Shown: positions 16,345 through 25,728, counted from the stretch's first letter. The stretch is DNA of 64,000 nucleotides from an uncultured Lachnospiraceae bacterium (GCA_910587095.1 CAJUMJ010000043.1:1-64000), one strand, 5' to 3'. Program-made: numbers and translations. The notes: generated by a model not told the origin, from the letters alone.

Positions 16345-18717
16345 ATGAGAGGGATCGAATTGGGAAAGAAAATTCTGGCATGTCTGATGGCGATGGCTTT
16401 GGTGGCAGGGACGCTTGCGGGATGCGGCGGTAAAGACGAGGGCGGCAAAGAGCCGGGCGATGAGAACGTCGCCGGGAAAGCGGAGCAGGGGACTGCCATG
16501 GGGCGGTATGTGGAAAAGGATGTGGAGCTTGACGGCAACGCTCTCACGGACTGGAACAGCCGGCTGTTCAGGCAGGAGGACGGCAGTTTTCTCCTGGCGG
16601 ATAACAGCGGGTTTGTGCTGCGTTCCACGGATAACGGCGCAAGCTGGAAAAAGGAGGATGTGTCCTGGCTGACCAAAATGAAGGAGGAGAACAAATATAT
16701 TTTAACTATGGCGATCGGACTTGACGGGACGGCTGCAGTAGTGTGGACGGAGCCGGAAGAGGGAAGCGAGGACAGTGGAAACGGCGTGCAGCTTAAGATG
16801 GACATGCAGCTTTCGCTCATCAAGCGAGACGGCACGGAGACTCCGGTGGAAATAAAGCTGGAGGAGGACGATTGGTGGGTAAACGCGGTGTACATATCGG
16901 ACGACGGGAGAATCTTTGCCACTGCGTCGGGAGCGAACCTGTATGAGGTGAAGGAGGATGGCAGCAGCGAGAAATATCTGACGATAGACGGCTACAGTAT
17001 AGATTTGGTGCAGTTTCACGGCAATCTCATGCTTTTGGACGGGTATAACGTGGATGTACCTCTGATCTATGATATGGAAGCGCGGGAATATATCAAAGAT
17101 ACGGTGCTTGAAGAATTTGTGAAGGAAAATTTCCAGGACAGGAGCGGCTATGCGGGCAAAAGCCATGACTTGTTTCTGATTTCAGGTGGGGACGACGCCA
17201 TTTATCTGGCAGGACAGCCCGGGGTGTACCGCCATGTGCTTGGCGGCAGCGTCATGGAGCAGGTGATTGACGGCAGTTTTAATATTCTCGGGAATCCGGC
17301 ATGCAAAATTATGGATATGATGGTTGCGCAGAATGATGAATTTCTGATGGTGCTTACGGGGGAGAAGATGACAAGATTTGTCTATGACCCGAGTGTGCCG
17401 TCAAGGCCCGAAGAGAAGCTTGAGGTGTGGAGCCTGGAGGACGAGGCGGTGATTCGGCAGGCGATCAGTAAGTATCAGAAGGATAACCCGGCGGTCTATG
17501 TGGAGTATGAGATCGGTCTCGCGGGAAATTCCATGACCAGGGAGGACGCCATCAAGAATCTGAATACACGGGCAATGGCGGGAAAAGGGCCGGATGTCTT
17601 TGTGCTTGACAATATGCCGCTTGACTCCTATATAGAGAAGGGGATTCTCATGGATATTGCGCCGGTCTTGGACGGGATGAGCGGTGAGGAGGCGGTTTTT
17701 CCGAACATCGTGGACGCTCTCAGAAAAGAAGGACATGTCTACGCGGCGCCTTGCAGGCTGCAGCTTCCCTATGTCTGCGGGAAAAGCGGAGACACAGAAA
17801 AAATGACGGGATTGTCGGATATTGCGGACGAAATGGAAGTGATGCGGGAGAACGACCCGGACTCTTACCTCATGAGTGTTCCGTCGGCGAAGGGCATTAT
17901 GCGCGTTTTTTCTCCGACCTGTGTTCCCGCCTGGCGGACGGAGGACGGCGCGCTCGACAAAGAGGCGGTTTCCGATTTCCTGACACAGACGAAGAGGATG
18001 TATGACGCGCAAGTGAACGGATTGCCGGAGGACGGGGTGCAAAGCTGGGAGGCAGACGCGAGCTATTATCAGGAATATGAGAGCCCGGACGGCGGAGCGC
18101 TTGAGGATGCGGACGAAATGAGGACGCGTCATGAAGCGACTCATCTGTTGGGGGGACGGCGGCAGTTTGTGGCGGGCGCCATAAAGGACGTATGGCAATA
18201 TAACAGCCAGTTATCCGTCTCAAAGGTGGAAGGGTTTGGAGATTGTGTGAGCGTTCCCATGGAGGGGCAATGCGAAAACGTGTTCTGGGCAAGGACGCTT
18301 TTGGGAATCAATGCGACTTCGAAAAATACACAGCAGGCGCAGGACTTCTTAAAGACAGCACTTGGAAGTGAGATACAGGCGGAAATTCTTGACGGCTTTC
18401 CGGTGACGCAAAAAGCGATACTTGACATTTACGAGAATCAGTGGAGGGTTTACAAGGACAACGACTACGTTTCCGGTCAGGGCAGCACTTATAATCTGGA
18501 CGATGAGGAGATCACTATGCTGATCCGTGTACCGAAAGAAGAGGAGGTAAACAAACTGATCGAGTGGATCCAGTCCATGGACACCGCCTATGTGGAAGAC
18601 AAAACCTTTGAAAATGTTGTCTATGAGGAAGGAGAGCGGTATATCCGGGGGGATAGGAGTCTGGAGGAAGTGATGGATGGAATCGAGAAAAGACTTGGCA
18701 TTTATCTGGCGGAGTAA
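16345..18717 (+). CDS. Lipoprotein: propeller-like domain fused to an ABC solute-binding domain
   Basis: ATG 16345 follows GGGGGTAGAG and gives 790 residues. A lipoprotein signal peptide ends in the lipobox 'LAGC' with lipidated Cys27. Residues about 45-350 are all-beta with an Asp-box-like motif ('STDNGASWKK' near 94) and repeated 'VYISDDGRIFATASG' blades, suggesting a beta-propeller. From about 356 on ('KLEVWSLEDEAVIRQAISKYQKDNP', 'AMAGKGPDVFVLD') it matches family 1 extracellular solute-binding proteins, which usually bind sugars for ABC importers. No permease genes adjoin, so it may be an orphan sensor or use permeases elsewhere. A ligand cannot be assigned. Confidence 0.8.
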   Translation: MRGIELGKKILACLMAMALVAGTLAGCGGKDEGGKEPGDENVAGKAEQGTAMGRYVEKDVELDGNALTDWNSRLFRQEDGSFLLADNSGFVLRSTDNGASWKKEDVSWLTKMKEENKYILTMAIGLDGTAAVVWTEPEEGSEDSGNGVQLKMDMQLSLIKRDGTETPVEIKLEEDDWWVNAVYISDDGRIFATASGANLYEVKEDGSSEKYLTIDGYSIDLVQFHGNLMLLDGYNVDVPLIYDMEAREYIKDTVLEEFVKENFQDRSGYAGKSHDLFLISGGDDAIYLAGQPGVYRHVLGGSVMEQVIDGSFNILGNPACKIMDMMVAQNDEFLMVLTGEKMTRFVYDPSVPSRPEEKLEVWSLEDEAVIRQAISKYQKDNPAVYVEYEIGLAGNSMTREDAIKNLNTRAMAGKGPDVFVLDNMPLDSYIEKGILMDIAPVLDGMSGEEAVFPNIVDALRKEGHVYAAPCRLQLPYVCGKSGDTEKMTGLSDIADEMEVMRENDPDSYLMSVPSAKGIMRVFSPTCVPAWRTEDGALDKEAVSDFLTQTKRMYDAQVNGLPEDGVQSWEADASYYQEYESPDGGALEDADEMRTRHEATHLLGGRRQFVAGAIKDVWQYNSQLSVSKVEGFGDCVSVPMEGQCENVFWARTLLGINATSKNTQQAQDFLKTALGSEIQAEILDGFPVTQKAILDIYENQWRVYKDNDYVSGQGSTYNLDDEEITMLIRVPKEEEVNKLIEWIQSMDTAYVEDKTFENVVYEEGERYIRGDRSLEEVMDGIEKRLGIYLAE

Positions 18718-18725
18718 TTAGACCG

Positions 18726-18754
18726 TTGCATTTTTGGCATTATGATGTTAAGAT
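18726..18754 (+). promoter_or_regulatory. Probable promoter of the BMP/nucleoside transporter operon
   Basis: TTGCAT (18726-18731), 17-bp spacer, TAAGAT (18749-18754), directly after the stop of the preceding lipoprotein gene. It would give a leader of about 190 nt that contains the hairpin array described next. Confidence 0.45.
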
Positions 18755-18818
18755 AGTGGCGTAGTTTTTAGATACAAACAGAAAGATGTCAAAATGACAG
18801 GGAGGAGGAAAGGTGGAA

Positions 18819-18943
18819 TAAATTGCTTGATAGCAATTTACTCAACCAAGAATTTGTGCCGAAGCGTCACAAATTCCATGATGGCAGAGCGAAATCTGAC
18901 ATTTCGCTCGCTTTCCTCAGCGTGAAACGCTTCGGAATGGAGG
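18819..18943 (+). repeat. Array of small palindromes in the transporter leader
   Basis: Consecutive perfect stems: TAAATTGC/GCAATTTA (18819-18840), AATTTGTG/CACAAATT (18851-18875), AGCGAAAT/ATTTCGCT (18888-18908). A longer-range 9-bp pair, CCGAAGCGT (18859-18867) with ACGCTTCGG (18927-18935), ends four bases before the GGAGG. The long-range stem uses the loop of the second hairpin, so the two are alternatives. The same 'CGCTTCGGAATGG-GG' string lies just upstream of the start at 16345. Confidence 0.6.
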
Positions 18944-18948
18944 AAGTT

Positions 18949-20169
18949 ATGAAAAAAAGAGTAGTGGCAGTAATGCTCTCGGCGGCAATGGTATTTTCGA
19001 TGACGGCCTGCGGCGGCGGTAATGACGCAGCCGCGCCCGCGGAGGATACGGCGACGCAGGAGAGCGCGGAGGAAGCGGCGCCTGAGGCGGAGAGCGCAGA
19101 GACGCAGGAAAGCGCGGAAGCGGCGGAAGGAGAGACGGCGTCAGGGCTCAAGATTGCGATTGTATCAAGCCCTTCGGGTGTGGACGACGGTTCCTTTAAC
19201 CAGGATAATTACAACGGTATCCTTACCTTTATCGAGAGCCATCCCGACAGCACCGTTACACCGGTACAGGAGACTACGGGCGATGTGGCCGCGGCGGTGC
19301 AGGCGGTTGCCGATATCGTTGCGGATTACGATGTGATCGTGTGCTGCGGTTTCCAGTTTGCGGGGATCACAACCATCGCGCAGGAAAACCCGGATGTGAA
19401 GTTTGTGCTGGTTGACTCTTTCCCGTCCGATGCGGAGGGAAACGAGGCGGAGGTGGACAACATCTACGCGATGCAGTTCGCGGAGCAGGAGTCCGGCTTC
19501 TTCGCAGGTATGGCTGCGGCGCTTGAGACAAAGTCGAACAAGGTATCCGTGGTGAACGGTATAGCGTATCCTTCTAACGTAAATTATCAGTACGGTTTTG
19601 AGTGCGGCGTGAAGTATATCAACGAGACGGAAGGAAAGTCGGTGGAGATAGTGGAGCTTCCCTCCTACGCAGGCACGGATGTGACGGGTGCCGATGTGGG
19701 CGGCAACTATGTCGGCTCCTTCGCGGACGAGGCGACCGGCAAGGTAGTTGGCAACGCGTTGATCGCTGAGGGTGTGGATATTATCTTTGTGGCGGCAGGC
19801 GCATCCGGCAATGGCGTTCTCACGGCGGTTAAGGAGGCTGACGGCGTATACTTTATCGGCTGTGACGTAGATCAGTATGACGACGGTGCAAACGGAGACG
19901 CGAACGTGGTTCTCACCTCCGCGGTGAAGGTGATGCACCTGAACGTGGAACGTGCGCTCGAGGCGGTTGTGGACGGCAGCTTCAAGGGCGGAAACGTGGT
20001 ATTGCAGGCTGATACGGATTCCACCGGATATATCAATGCGGACGGCAGAAACCAGCTTTCCGCGGATTCCATCACGAAGATGGACGAGGCTTACGAGGCG
20101 ATCAAGGGAGGTACGATTGTTCCGGCGGCGAACTTTAACGGTATTACACCGGAGGACTTCACCTGGTAG
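18949..20169 (+). CDS. BMP/PnrA-family nucleoside-binding lipoprotein
   Basis: ATG 18949 has GGAGG at 18939-18943, giving 406 residues. The signal peptide ends 'VFSMTAC' (lipidated Cys21). A linker of Glu/Ala repeats (about 25-65) then sets the binding domain away from the membrane. The mature domain has BMP features: 'VDDGSFNQDNYNGI', 'YDVIVCCGFQFAG', 'NPDVKFVLVDSF', 'NIYAMQFAEQESGFFAGMAA', 'DIIFVAAGASGNGV', 'YFIGCDVDQYDD'. Studied relatives bind purine nucleosides. The next three genes encode the matching ATPase and permeases, so this is the receptor of a complete importer. The N-terminal in-frame extension from 18823 lacks a ribosome-binding site and is rejected. Confidence 0.93.
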   Translation: MKKRVVAVMLSAAMVFSMTACGGGNDAAAPAEDTATQESAEEAAPEAESAETQESAEAAEGETASGLKIAIVSSPSGVDDGSFNQDNYNGILTFIESHPDSTVTPVQETTGDVAAAVQAVADIVADYDVIVCCGFQFAGITTIAQENPDVKFVLVDSFPSDAEGNEAEVDNIYAMQFAEQESGFFAGMAAALETKSNKVSVVNGIAYPSNVNYQYGFECGVKYINETEGKSVEIVELPSYAGTDVTGADVGGNYVGSFADEATGKVVGNALIAEGVDIIFVAAGASGNGVLTAVKEADGVYFIGCDVDQYDDGANGDANVVLTSAVKVMHLNVERALEAVVDGSFKGGNVVLQADTDSTGYINADGRNQLSADSITKMDEAYEAIKGGTIVPAANFNGITPEDFTW

Positions 20170-20209
20170 AGCAGGCAGCCTGCGGGCAAAATCTATAAGG
20201 CATGACTTT

Positions 20210-20238
20210 GGGCTGTGAGGAAATTTTCCTTGCAGCCC
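20210..20238 (+). terminator. Attenuating hairpin between binding-protein and ATPase genes
   Basis: Stem GGGCTG...GAGGAAA with TTTCCTT...CAGCCC, followed by a T-rich stretch. Its place after the binding-protein gene suggests partial termination or 3'-end protection, making the receptor more abundant than the membrane parts. Confidence 0.6.
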
Positions 20239-20302
20239 ATTCTTATTTTGCCGTATACTGTAATCAGGTAACAGTAGGCAACCAAAGAGAGGGAAACCGT
20301 AC

Positions 20303-21847
20303 ATGTCTGATTATATTATTGAGATGAATCATATCACGAAGCGCTTCCCGGGCATCGTAGCCAACGACGACGTCTCCATCCGAATCAAAAAGGGAGAAAT
20401 CTATGCGCTTCTCGGAGAAAACGGGGCTGGAAAGTCCACACTGATGAGTATGCTGTTCGGTATGTATGAGCCGGACGAGGGAGAGATCATCATCCGTGGG
20501 GAAAAGGTAAAGATCGAATCCCCAAACCACGCCACCAGATTAAACATCGGCATGGTGCACCAGCATTTTAAGCTGGTCAGCAACTATACCATAGCGGAGA
20601 ACATCGTTATGGGAATGGAACCGGTCAAAAAGACGCTTGGCATTTTTAAAACCGTGGATATGAAGAAGGCGAACGAGGATATCAGGGCGTTGTCGGAGAA
20701 ATTCGGGCTGGAGGTAGAGCCAACGAAGGTGATTGAAAACATAAACGTTTCCATGCAGCAGCGTGTGGAAATTTTAAAGATGCTCTACCGGGAAGCGGAG
20801 ATACTGATCTTTGACGAGCCGACGGCGGTGCTGACGCCCCAGGAGATCGAGTTTCTTCTGGAGATAATAGAGAGTCTGCGGCGTGACGGCAAGACGGTCA
20901 TTCTGATTACCCACAAGCTCGAGGAGATCAAAAAGATCGCGGATCGCTGCGCTATTTTGTGCAGAGGCAGGCTGATCGACGTGCTGGATGTGAAGAAGAC
21001 GGACACAAAGACGATGGCCAACCTGATGGTGGGCAGAGAGGTGAACTTTTCCGTGGACAAGTCGGAGCCTGACTTCGGGAAAGAGATTTTGAAGGTCGAA
21101 CATCTGACGGTAAAGAACGAAGACAAGTTCGAGGTGGTGAAAGACGTCAGCTTTTCCGTCCGGGGCGGGGAGATTTTCGCGGTGGCAGGCGTTTCCGGAA
21201 ACGGGCAGGTGGAGCTTGCCGACGCGATCGCCGGGCTGTTAAAACCTTCCGGAGGCAGGATCAGCTTAAATGGCCGGGATATCACGCAAGTCTCCATCCG
21301 CGAGCGCAATTTGGAGGGGATTTCCTATATTCCCGAGGATCGGCACAACGTGGGCCTGGTGATGGATCTTTCGTTGTCGGACAATCTGGCCTTAAAGAAT
21401 TATTTCGAGAGTCCTTTTTCCGGGAAGGGCGTTATGAACGGCGACGAGTTCGTCAAATACAGCGACAGGCTGATTGAGAAATACGACATACGAAGCGGAC
21501 GTGGAAGCGAAACGATCGTGCGCTCCATGAGCGGGGGCAACCAGCAAAAAGCCATCATTGCCAGGGAGATCGAACTGGATTCGTCGCTTCTGATTTTTGT
21601 CCAGCCTACGAGAGGGCTTGATATCGGCGCGATAGAAAATATTCACAGGCAGATTGTCGCCGAGAGGGATAAGGGGAAAGCGGTTCTTCTGATCTCGCTG
21701 GAGCTTGATGAGGTGATGAATCTGGCGGACACCATCGGCGTTATTTACAACGGAAAAATAGAAAAGATTGCGGATGCGAAAACCCTGACCCCGGGAGAGG
21801 TGGGGGAATTTATGATGGGAGTAGGAGGGCGCCATGAAAAAGGATGA
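20303..21847 (+). CDS. Nucleoside ABC transporter ATP-binding protein (two NBDs)
   Basis: This 514-residue protein carries two fused nucleotide-binding domains, as in the YufO/NupO and RbsA/MglA type. NBD1 has Walker A 'GENGAGKST', a divergent signature 'NVSMQQRVEILKML' and Walker B 'EILIFDEPTAVLT'. NBD2 has a degenerate Walker A 'GVSGNGQVELAD' but a good signature 'SMSGGNQQKAIIARE'. Its Walker B-like segment is 'LLIFVQPTRGLDIG', where Val replaces the usual acidic residue. Asymmetric sites of this kind are normal for the family. It overlaps the first permease gene by 14 bp, indicating translational coupling. Confidence 0.95.
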   Translation: MSDYIIEMNHITKRFPGIVANDDVSIRIKKGEIYALLGENGAGKSTLMSMLFGMYEPDEGEIIIRGEKVKIESPNHATRLNIGMVHQHFKLVSNYTIAENIVMGMEPVKKTLGIFKTVDMKKANEDIRALSEKFGLEVEPTKVIENINVSMQQRVEILKMLYREAEILIFDEPTAVLTPQEIEFLLEIIESLRRDGKTVILITHKLEEIKKIADRCAILCRGRLIDVLDVKKTDTKTMANLMVGREVNFSVDKSEPDFGKEILKVEHLTVKNEDKFEVVKDVSFSVRGGEIFAVAGVSGNGQVELADAIAGLLKPSGGRISLNGRDITQVSIRERNLEGISYIPEDRHNVGLVMDLSLSDNLALKNYFESPFSGKGVMNGDEFVKYSDRLIEKYDIRSGRGSETIVRSMSGGNQQKAIIAREIELDSSLLIFVQPTRGLDIGAIENIHRQIVAERDKGKAVLLISLELDEVMNLADTIGVIYNGKIEKIADAKTLTPGEVGEFMMGVGGRHEKG

Positions 21848-22958
21848 AAGGACTGTGTTACAGAAAGTTGTGCTGCAGACCATCGGACATGAGAAAAGGC
21901 AGCCTGTTATGATACCGCTTTTTACCATTCTCTTAAGTCTGCTCTTGGGGATTGTGGTGATTGCCCTTTTGGGGAAGAATCCCTTTCTTGCATATTATAA
22001 TCTTCTGCAGGGATCGGGACTTGCGCCGAAAGCTTCCTATGCGGGGCACAAGGGGATGCTCACGGATTTTACCAGTTTTTTAAACGCGCTCACGCCGATG
22101 CTTTTGGCGGCGCTCGCGGTGCTGATTGCGCTGAAAGCGGGGATGTTTAATATCGGCGTGTCCGGCCAGATGTTGGCGGCGGCTTTTGTGTCGACCGTTC
22201 TGATCGGCTATTCCGGGCTTCCGGCCGTACTGGCAAAGCCGCTTGTCATACTGATCGGTTTTGTGGTGGGGGCGCTGACCGGGGGGCTGGTCGGTTTCCT
22301 CAGACACCGTTTTAACATCAACGAAGTGGTTTCCACGATTATGTGCAATTATATTGTCCAGTATATTGTCAGCTTTTTTATCAATGTATTTTTTGTGGAT
22401 CCCGTGTCAAGGCAGTCCAAAAACGTGGGACAGGCGGCTAGACTGACGCTCGTCGACGTGGCTGTGGGCGATTACAAAATGGATATTCCGCTTGGCATTT
22501 TGCTGGCGGCTGTGGGCGTTGCGGCAACGGCGTTTCTGCTCGGAAAAACAACCCTTGGCTTCGAGATCAAGGCGGTGGGTTCGAGCAGCAAGGCGGCGGA
22601 GTACGCCGGCATCCGCGTTGGACGCACGAGAGTGCTTGCCATGATGCTTTCCGGCGGTGCGGCGGGTCTTGCGGGTGTGACCTACTATTTGGGATACTTT
22701 TCCTCGATCCAGCCGAGAGTGCTTGCCAGCACGGGATATGACGCAATCGCGGTGGCGCTTCTCGGAAACAGTTCACCCGTCGGCATTGTGTTCTCCTCCT
22801 TTCTGATCACCGTGATCTCCAAAGGAAGCACTTACATGAGCTCTACGGCGGGTGTGCAGGCGGAGATGGCGTCGGCCATCACCGGACTGATCCTGCTGAT
22901 CAGCGCCTGCGGCGTCTATGTAAAGGAAAAAGTAAACAGATGGAAGGAGAACGAGTAG
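21834..22958 (+). CDS. Nucleoside ABC transporter permease 1
   Basis: This 374-residue integral membrane protein of the BPD_transp_2 type (YufP/NupP-like) has about eight to ten hydrophobic helices and the family loop 'GVAGQ'-like 'IGVSGQMLAAAFVS'. The conserved coupling region is 'EIKAVGSSSKAAEYAGI' followed by 'GGAAGLAGVTYYLG'. It starts inside the 3' end of the ATPase gene and ends one base before the second permease, so all are one operon. With the second permease it should form a heterodimeric channel for the nucleoside delivered by the lipoprotein. Confidence 0.93.
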   Translation: MKKDERTVLQKVVLQTIGHEKRQPVMIPLFTILLSLLLGIVVIALLGKNPFLAYYNLLQGSGLAPKASYAGHKGMLTDFTSFLNALTPMLLAALAVLIALKAGMFNIGVSGQMLAAAFVSTVLIGYSGLPAVLAKPLVILIGFVVGALTGGLVGFLRHRFNINEVVSTIMCNYIVQYIVSFFINVFFVDPVSRQSKNVGQAARLTLVDVAVGDYKMDIPLGILLAAVGVAATAFLLGKTTLGFEIKAVGSSSKAAEYAGIRVGRTRVLAMMLSGGAAGLAGVTYYLGYFSSIQPRVLASTGYDAIAVALLGNSSPVGIVFSSFLITVISKGSTYMSSTAGVQAEMASAITGLILLISACGVYVKEKVNRWKENE

Positions 22959-22959
22959 C

Positions 22960-23919
22960 ATGAATACGATTATAATTGACGGTTTATCATTTGCGCTTCC
23001 TTTGTTTATTATGGCGATTGGGGGGATTTATTGTGAGCGCAGCGGCGTGACAAATCTGGCAATTGAGGGTCTGCAGGGATTCGGCGCTTTCTGCGGCGCC
23101 CTGTTTGCGGTCTGCATAGCGCCCAGTTTCGCGGGCAATTCGCCGATTCCGTTTTATCTGGCGATGGTGTTTGCTTTCCTGGGAGGCATGCTGTTTTCTC
23201 TGCTTCACGCCATGCTCTGCATCCGGTTTAAGGCGAATCAGGTCATCAGCGGTGTGGTGATCAATATTCTTGCGATGTCCCTGACGGAATTTATGACGAA
23301 ACAGATCAACGCCAGCCTTTTTAAAGCGCCTTCCAACAAGTTTGTGCTGGGGGTATCGGCTCGCGTCACGGTGCCGGGCCTGTCGTCCGTTCCGGTTTTG
23401 GGGGCGGCATTTACCAATCTGTATCCCTTTGAGCCGGTGATTGTTCTCATTGCCGTTATCGCATGGTATGTTCTCTACAAGACGCCGTTTGGCCTGCATC
23501 TTCGGGCTTGCGGGGACAATCCTCACGCAGTGGACGCGGCAGGTATCGAGGTGAGCCGTGTACGTCTGATCGCGGTTATGATTTCCGGCGCGCTTTCGGG
23601 ACTTGGGGGAATTTGTTTTGCCTACTCGATCTCCGCGAACTTTTCTTCGAATATCTACTCGGGTTACGGCTATCTTGCCATAGCGGCGCTTATCTTCGGC
23701 AACTGGAAGATACTGCCTACGCTCGGAGCCTGCCTGCTGTTTGGGCTGGCGAGGTCGGGAGGATATGAGCTTGTGAAGGTTCTCGAGATGCCAAGCAGCT
23801 ATCAGGATCTTGTCATGGTGCTTCCCTATGTTCTGACCCTTCTGATGCTGGTATTTTTCGGGAAGACGAACCATTCGCCAAAGGCGCTCGGCGTGATTTA
23901 CGACAAGGGAGCGCGTTAG
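22960..23919 (+). CDS. Nucleoside ABC transporter permease 2
   Basis: This 319-residue BPD_transp_2 permease (YufQ/NupQ-like) has 'NLAIEGLQGFGAFCG' near the N-terminus, the coupling segment 'HLRACGDNPHAVDAAGIEV' and 'GALSGLGGICFAY'. It begins one base after the first permease and closes the operon. No terminator is clear before the remnants at 23930. Confidence 0.93.
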   Translation: MNTIIIDGLSFALPLFIMAIGGIYCERSGVTNLAIEGLQGFGAFCGALFAVCIAPSFAGNSPIPFYLAMVFAFLGGMLFSLLHAMLCIRFKANQVISGVVINILAMSLTEFMTKQINASLFKAPSNKFVLGVSARVTVPGLSSVPVLGAAFTNLYPFEPVIVLIAVIAWYVLYKTPFGLHLRACGDNPHAVDAAGIEVSRVRLIAVMISGALSGLGGICFAYSISANFSSNIYSGYGYLAIAALIFGNWKILPTLGACLLFGLARSGGYELVKVLEMPSSYQDLVMVLPYVLTLLMLVFFGKTNHSPKALGVIYDKGAR

Positions 23920-23939
23920 GAGACGGCTCCAGGCGGAGT

Positions 23940-24184
23940 AGGCGAACGAGGCGAAAAGCCAATTTTTGGCCAATATGTCCCATGAAATCCGCACGCCCAT
24001 GAACGCGATTATGGGACTTAGCGATATCATTATGGAGGAGAGCAGGGGCCGGAAGGTATTTCAGGCAGGTAGACGCAAGGAAAAACCGGTCGGCGAGGGG
24101 ACAGGGCTTGGGCTGTCCATATGCACATTCCCTTTGTGGTATATGACGGATTTTTCAAAGCATGCCGGACGATCTGCAATCTGA
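23940..24184 (+). pseudogene. Deletion remnant of a hybrid sensor histidine kinase
   Basis: The frame reads 'ANEAKSQFLANMSHEIRTPMNAIMG', the HisKA phosphoacceptor helix with its His. It jumps after about 15 residues to 'VGEGTGLGLSIC', the G2 box of the HATPase domain. The roughly 150 residues normally between are missing, and a stop (TAG) lies just upstream of the HisKA part. There is no usable kinase here. The remnant then runs directly into a LacI-type fragment, showing a compound deletion scar. Confidence 0.75.
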
Positions 24185-24693
24185 TCGCAGACAATTACGA
24201 AGGAGGCCGAATGGTGGGCGACTATCTTCGGCGCATGGGGCACAGGCGCGCGCTGCTTGTTTCCGATAACGACGAAAGTGTGGACAGGGAGCGTATGGCA
24301 GGCTTCCGGGAAGGATTTTCGGATGGACAGGCGGATTTTATGAAGGTTCCCATGAACAGGGCGGGGAGGAAACTTTACTACGCGCAAAATATGGAAAGGA
24401 TTCGTTCATACACGGCGGCGTTCGCGGTTTCCGACGTCTATGCGGCGGAGTTTATGCACTTTTTGTTGGAACGGGGTATTTCGGTGCCAGGAGAAATTTC
24501 CGTGGTGGGATTTGACGACAACGCGCTATGTGAAAATTGCTTTCCGAGGCTTACTACGGTAGGGCAGGACGCGGAAAATCGGGCCCGCATGGCTATGCAG
24601 GCCCTAAAGAGACTGTGGGACGAGAGCGACGGGCCGACGGTGGAGGTGCTGCCGGTAAAACTGGTCATCCGCGACAGCGTGAGAAGATTATGA
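24121..24693 (+). pseudogene. Truncated LacI/GalR-type sensor domain without its DNA-binding domain
   Basis: About 190 residues match the second half of a periplasmic-binding-like LacI regulator: 'IPFVVYDGFFKACRTICNLIADNYEGG' (read in pieces), 'VGDYLRRMGHRRALLVS', 'AFAVSDVYAAEFMHFL', 'VPGEISVVGFDDN', 'PRLTTVGQD'. The N-terminal helix-turn-helix and first lobe are absent. Its start lies within the histidine-kinase remnant in another frame. It could be translated from ATG 24121 or 24211, but no ribosome-binding site is evident and it could not bind DNA. Confidence 0.75.
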
Positions 24694-24864
24694 AGCTGGG
24701 GGGAGAAGGCCAGGCTTTTTATCTTTGCCTCCGCCTATCGGAAAAATAGATGGATGCGGCATCGGTAAACGTATAAACATTTATGTGTGACAGGCCGATA
24801 TATATAATAACGGATTAGTGGCAAACGGATTTGCCATGACGGCGGCATCAGGGAGGATACGTGT

Positions 24865-25728
24865 ATGGGCATTGAAATCGGAACGACTGCGGCGTCCGAT
24901 CCGTACAGGCAGAGGACAAAGCAGGATATTAAGAATGAGTGCGCGGGTATTGCCGCGAGACAGACGGCGGACGCGATCAGGATTCAAAAATCGAAAGCAA
25001 AGCAGAAAAAGAAAAAGCTGAACTATAATTCCAGAAAAATTTCGAGGCAGATCACGATGAACGCTACCTCTACCGGAGTGCGCAGAGTGATCACGAAAGC
25101 CCGGGAGGAAGTCGTTTCGCTTCTCAGGAAGCAGATGAGCGGCAACTATGACGAGACAGAGCTTCGCCATGCGATTATCCATGCCAGAAAGATGGAGCGT
25201 GTCGCACGCAGGAAGAAGAAGCATCTGGAGGAGGAAGAGAAAGCGAAAGCCACAGGAAAAGGGCTTGTCGAGCAGGGTGCTTCCTCGGGTGACGACGAGC
25301 AGATGAAGAAGCTTGAGGAGTCGATGGAAAACCTGAAAGACGAGGAGCTGAAGCGGATGCAGGAGCTGATGGAGGAGTACGAGCGGCTTATGCAGGAGCT
25401 TGAGCAGACGGGCGGCGCCAACGATATTATGAAAGAGTATATGGGTGCTTCACAGCAGGAGATGACGCCCGAGGAGGTAGATCAGCTCCGCAAAAAACAT
25501 CGCGCCGACGAGATGAAGGACATCGTGGAGGCGGATATGAAGTATCTGAAAGCGATGTTCAATAAGATGGCCAGAGAGCAGCAGGAAAATGTGCAGCAGG
25601 CGTTTTCCCAGGAGGCGAATCCGGCGGTGTCGCTGGAGCTGCAAGGCGTGGACATCCCTGTGCCGGCGGATGCAGGGCAGTCCGGGGCGGAGTTGGTGGA
25701 GGGCGCCAACGTGGATGCGATGGTGTGA
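24865..25728 (+). CDS. Coiled-coil protein of unknown function
   Basis: This 287-residue, highly charged protein starts after a clear GGGAGGATACGTGT Shine-Dalgarno. The N-terminal 60 residues are basic ('KSKAKQKKKKLNYNSRKISRQI'). The middle (about 70-190) is helical coiled coil with Lys/Glu-rich heptads ('MKKLEESMENLKDEELKRM'), and the C-terminal tail is low-complexity. No signal peptide, membrane segment or catalytic motif is visible. I recall similar hypothetical proteins in Lachnospiraceae but no function. It appears to be transcribed alone. Confidence 0.75.
   Translation: MGIEIGTTAASDPYRQRTKQDIKNECAGIAARQTADAIRIQKSKAKQKKKKLNYNSRKISRQITMNATSTGVRRVITKAREEVVSLLRKQMSGNYDETELRHAIIHARKMERVARRKKKHLEEEEKAKATGKGLVEQGASSGDDEQMKKLEESMENLKDEELKRMQELMEEYERLMQELEQTGGANDIMKEYMGASQQEMTPEEVDQLRKKHRADEMKDIVEADMKYLKAMFNKMAREQQENVQQAFSQEANPAVSLELQGVDIPVPADAGQSGAELVEGANVDAMV

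Noticed and set aside
19165..20304. Minus-strand open frame opposite the BMP gene (379 codons)
   Set aside because: Arg/His-rich translation typical of antisense shadow frames, fully covered by a well-supported gene.
22987..24030. Minus-strand open frame opposite permease 2 (347 codons)
   Set aside because: Low-complexity basic sequence with no homology features; the plus strand is a clear permease.
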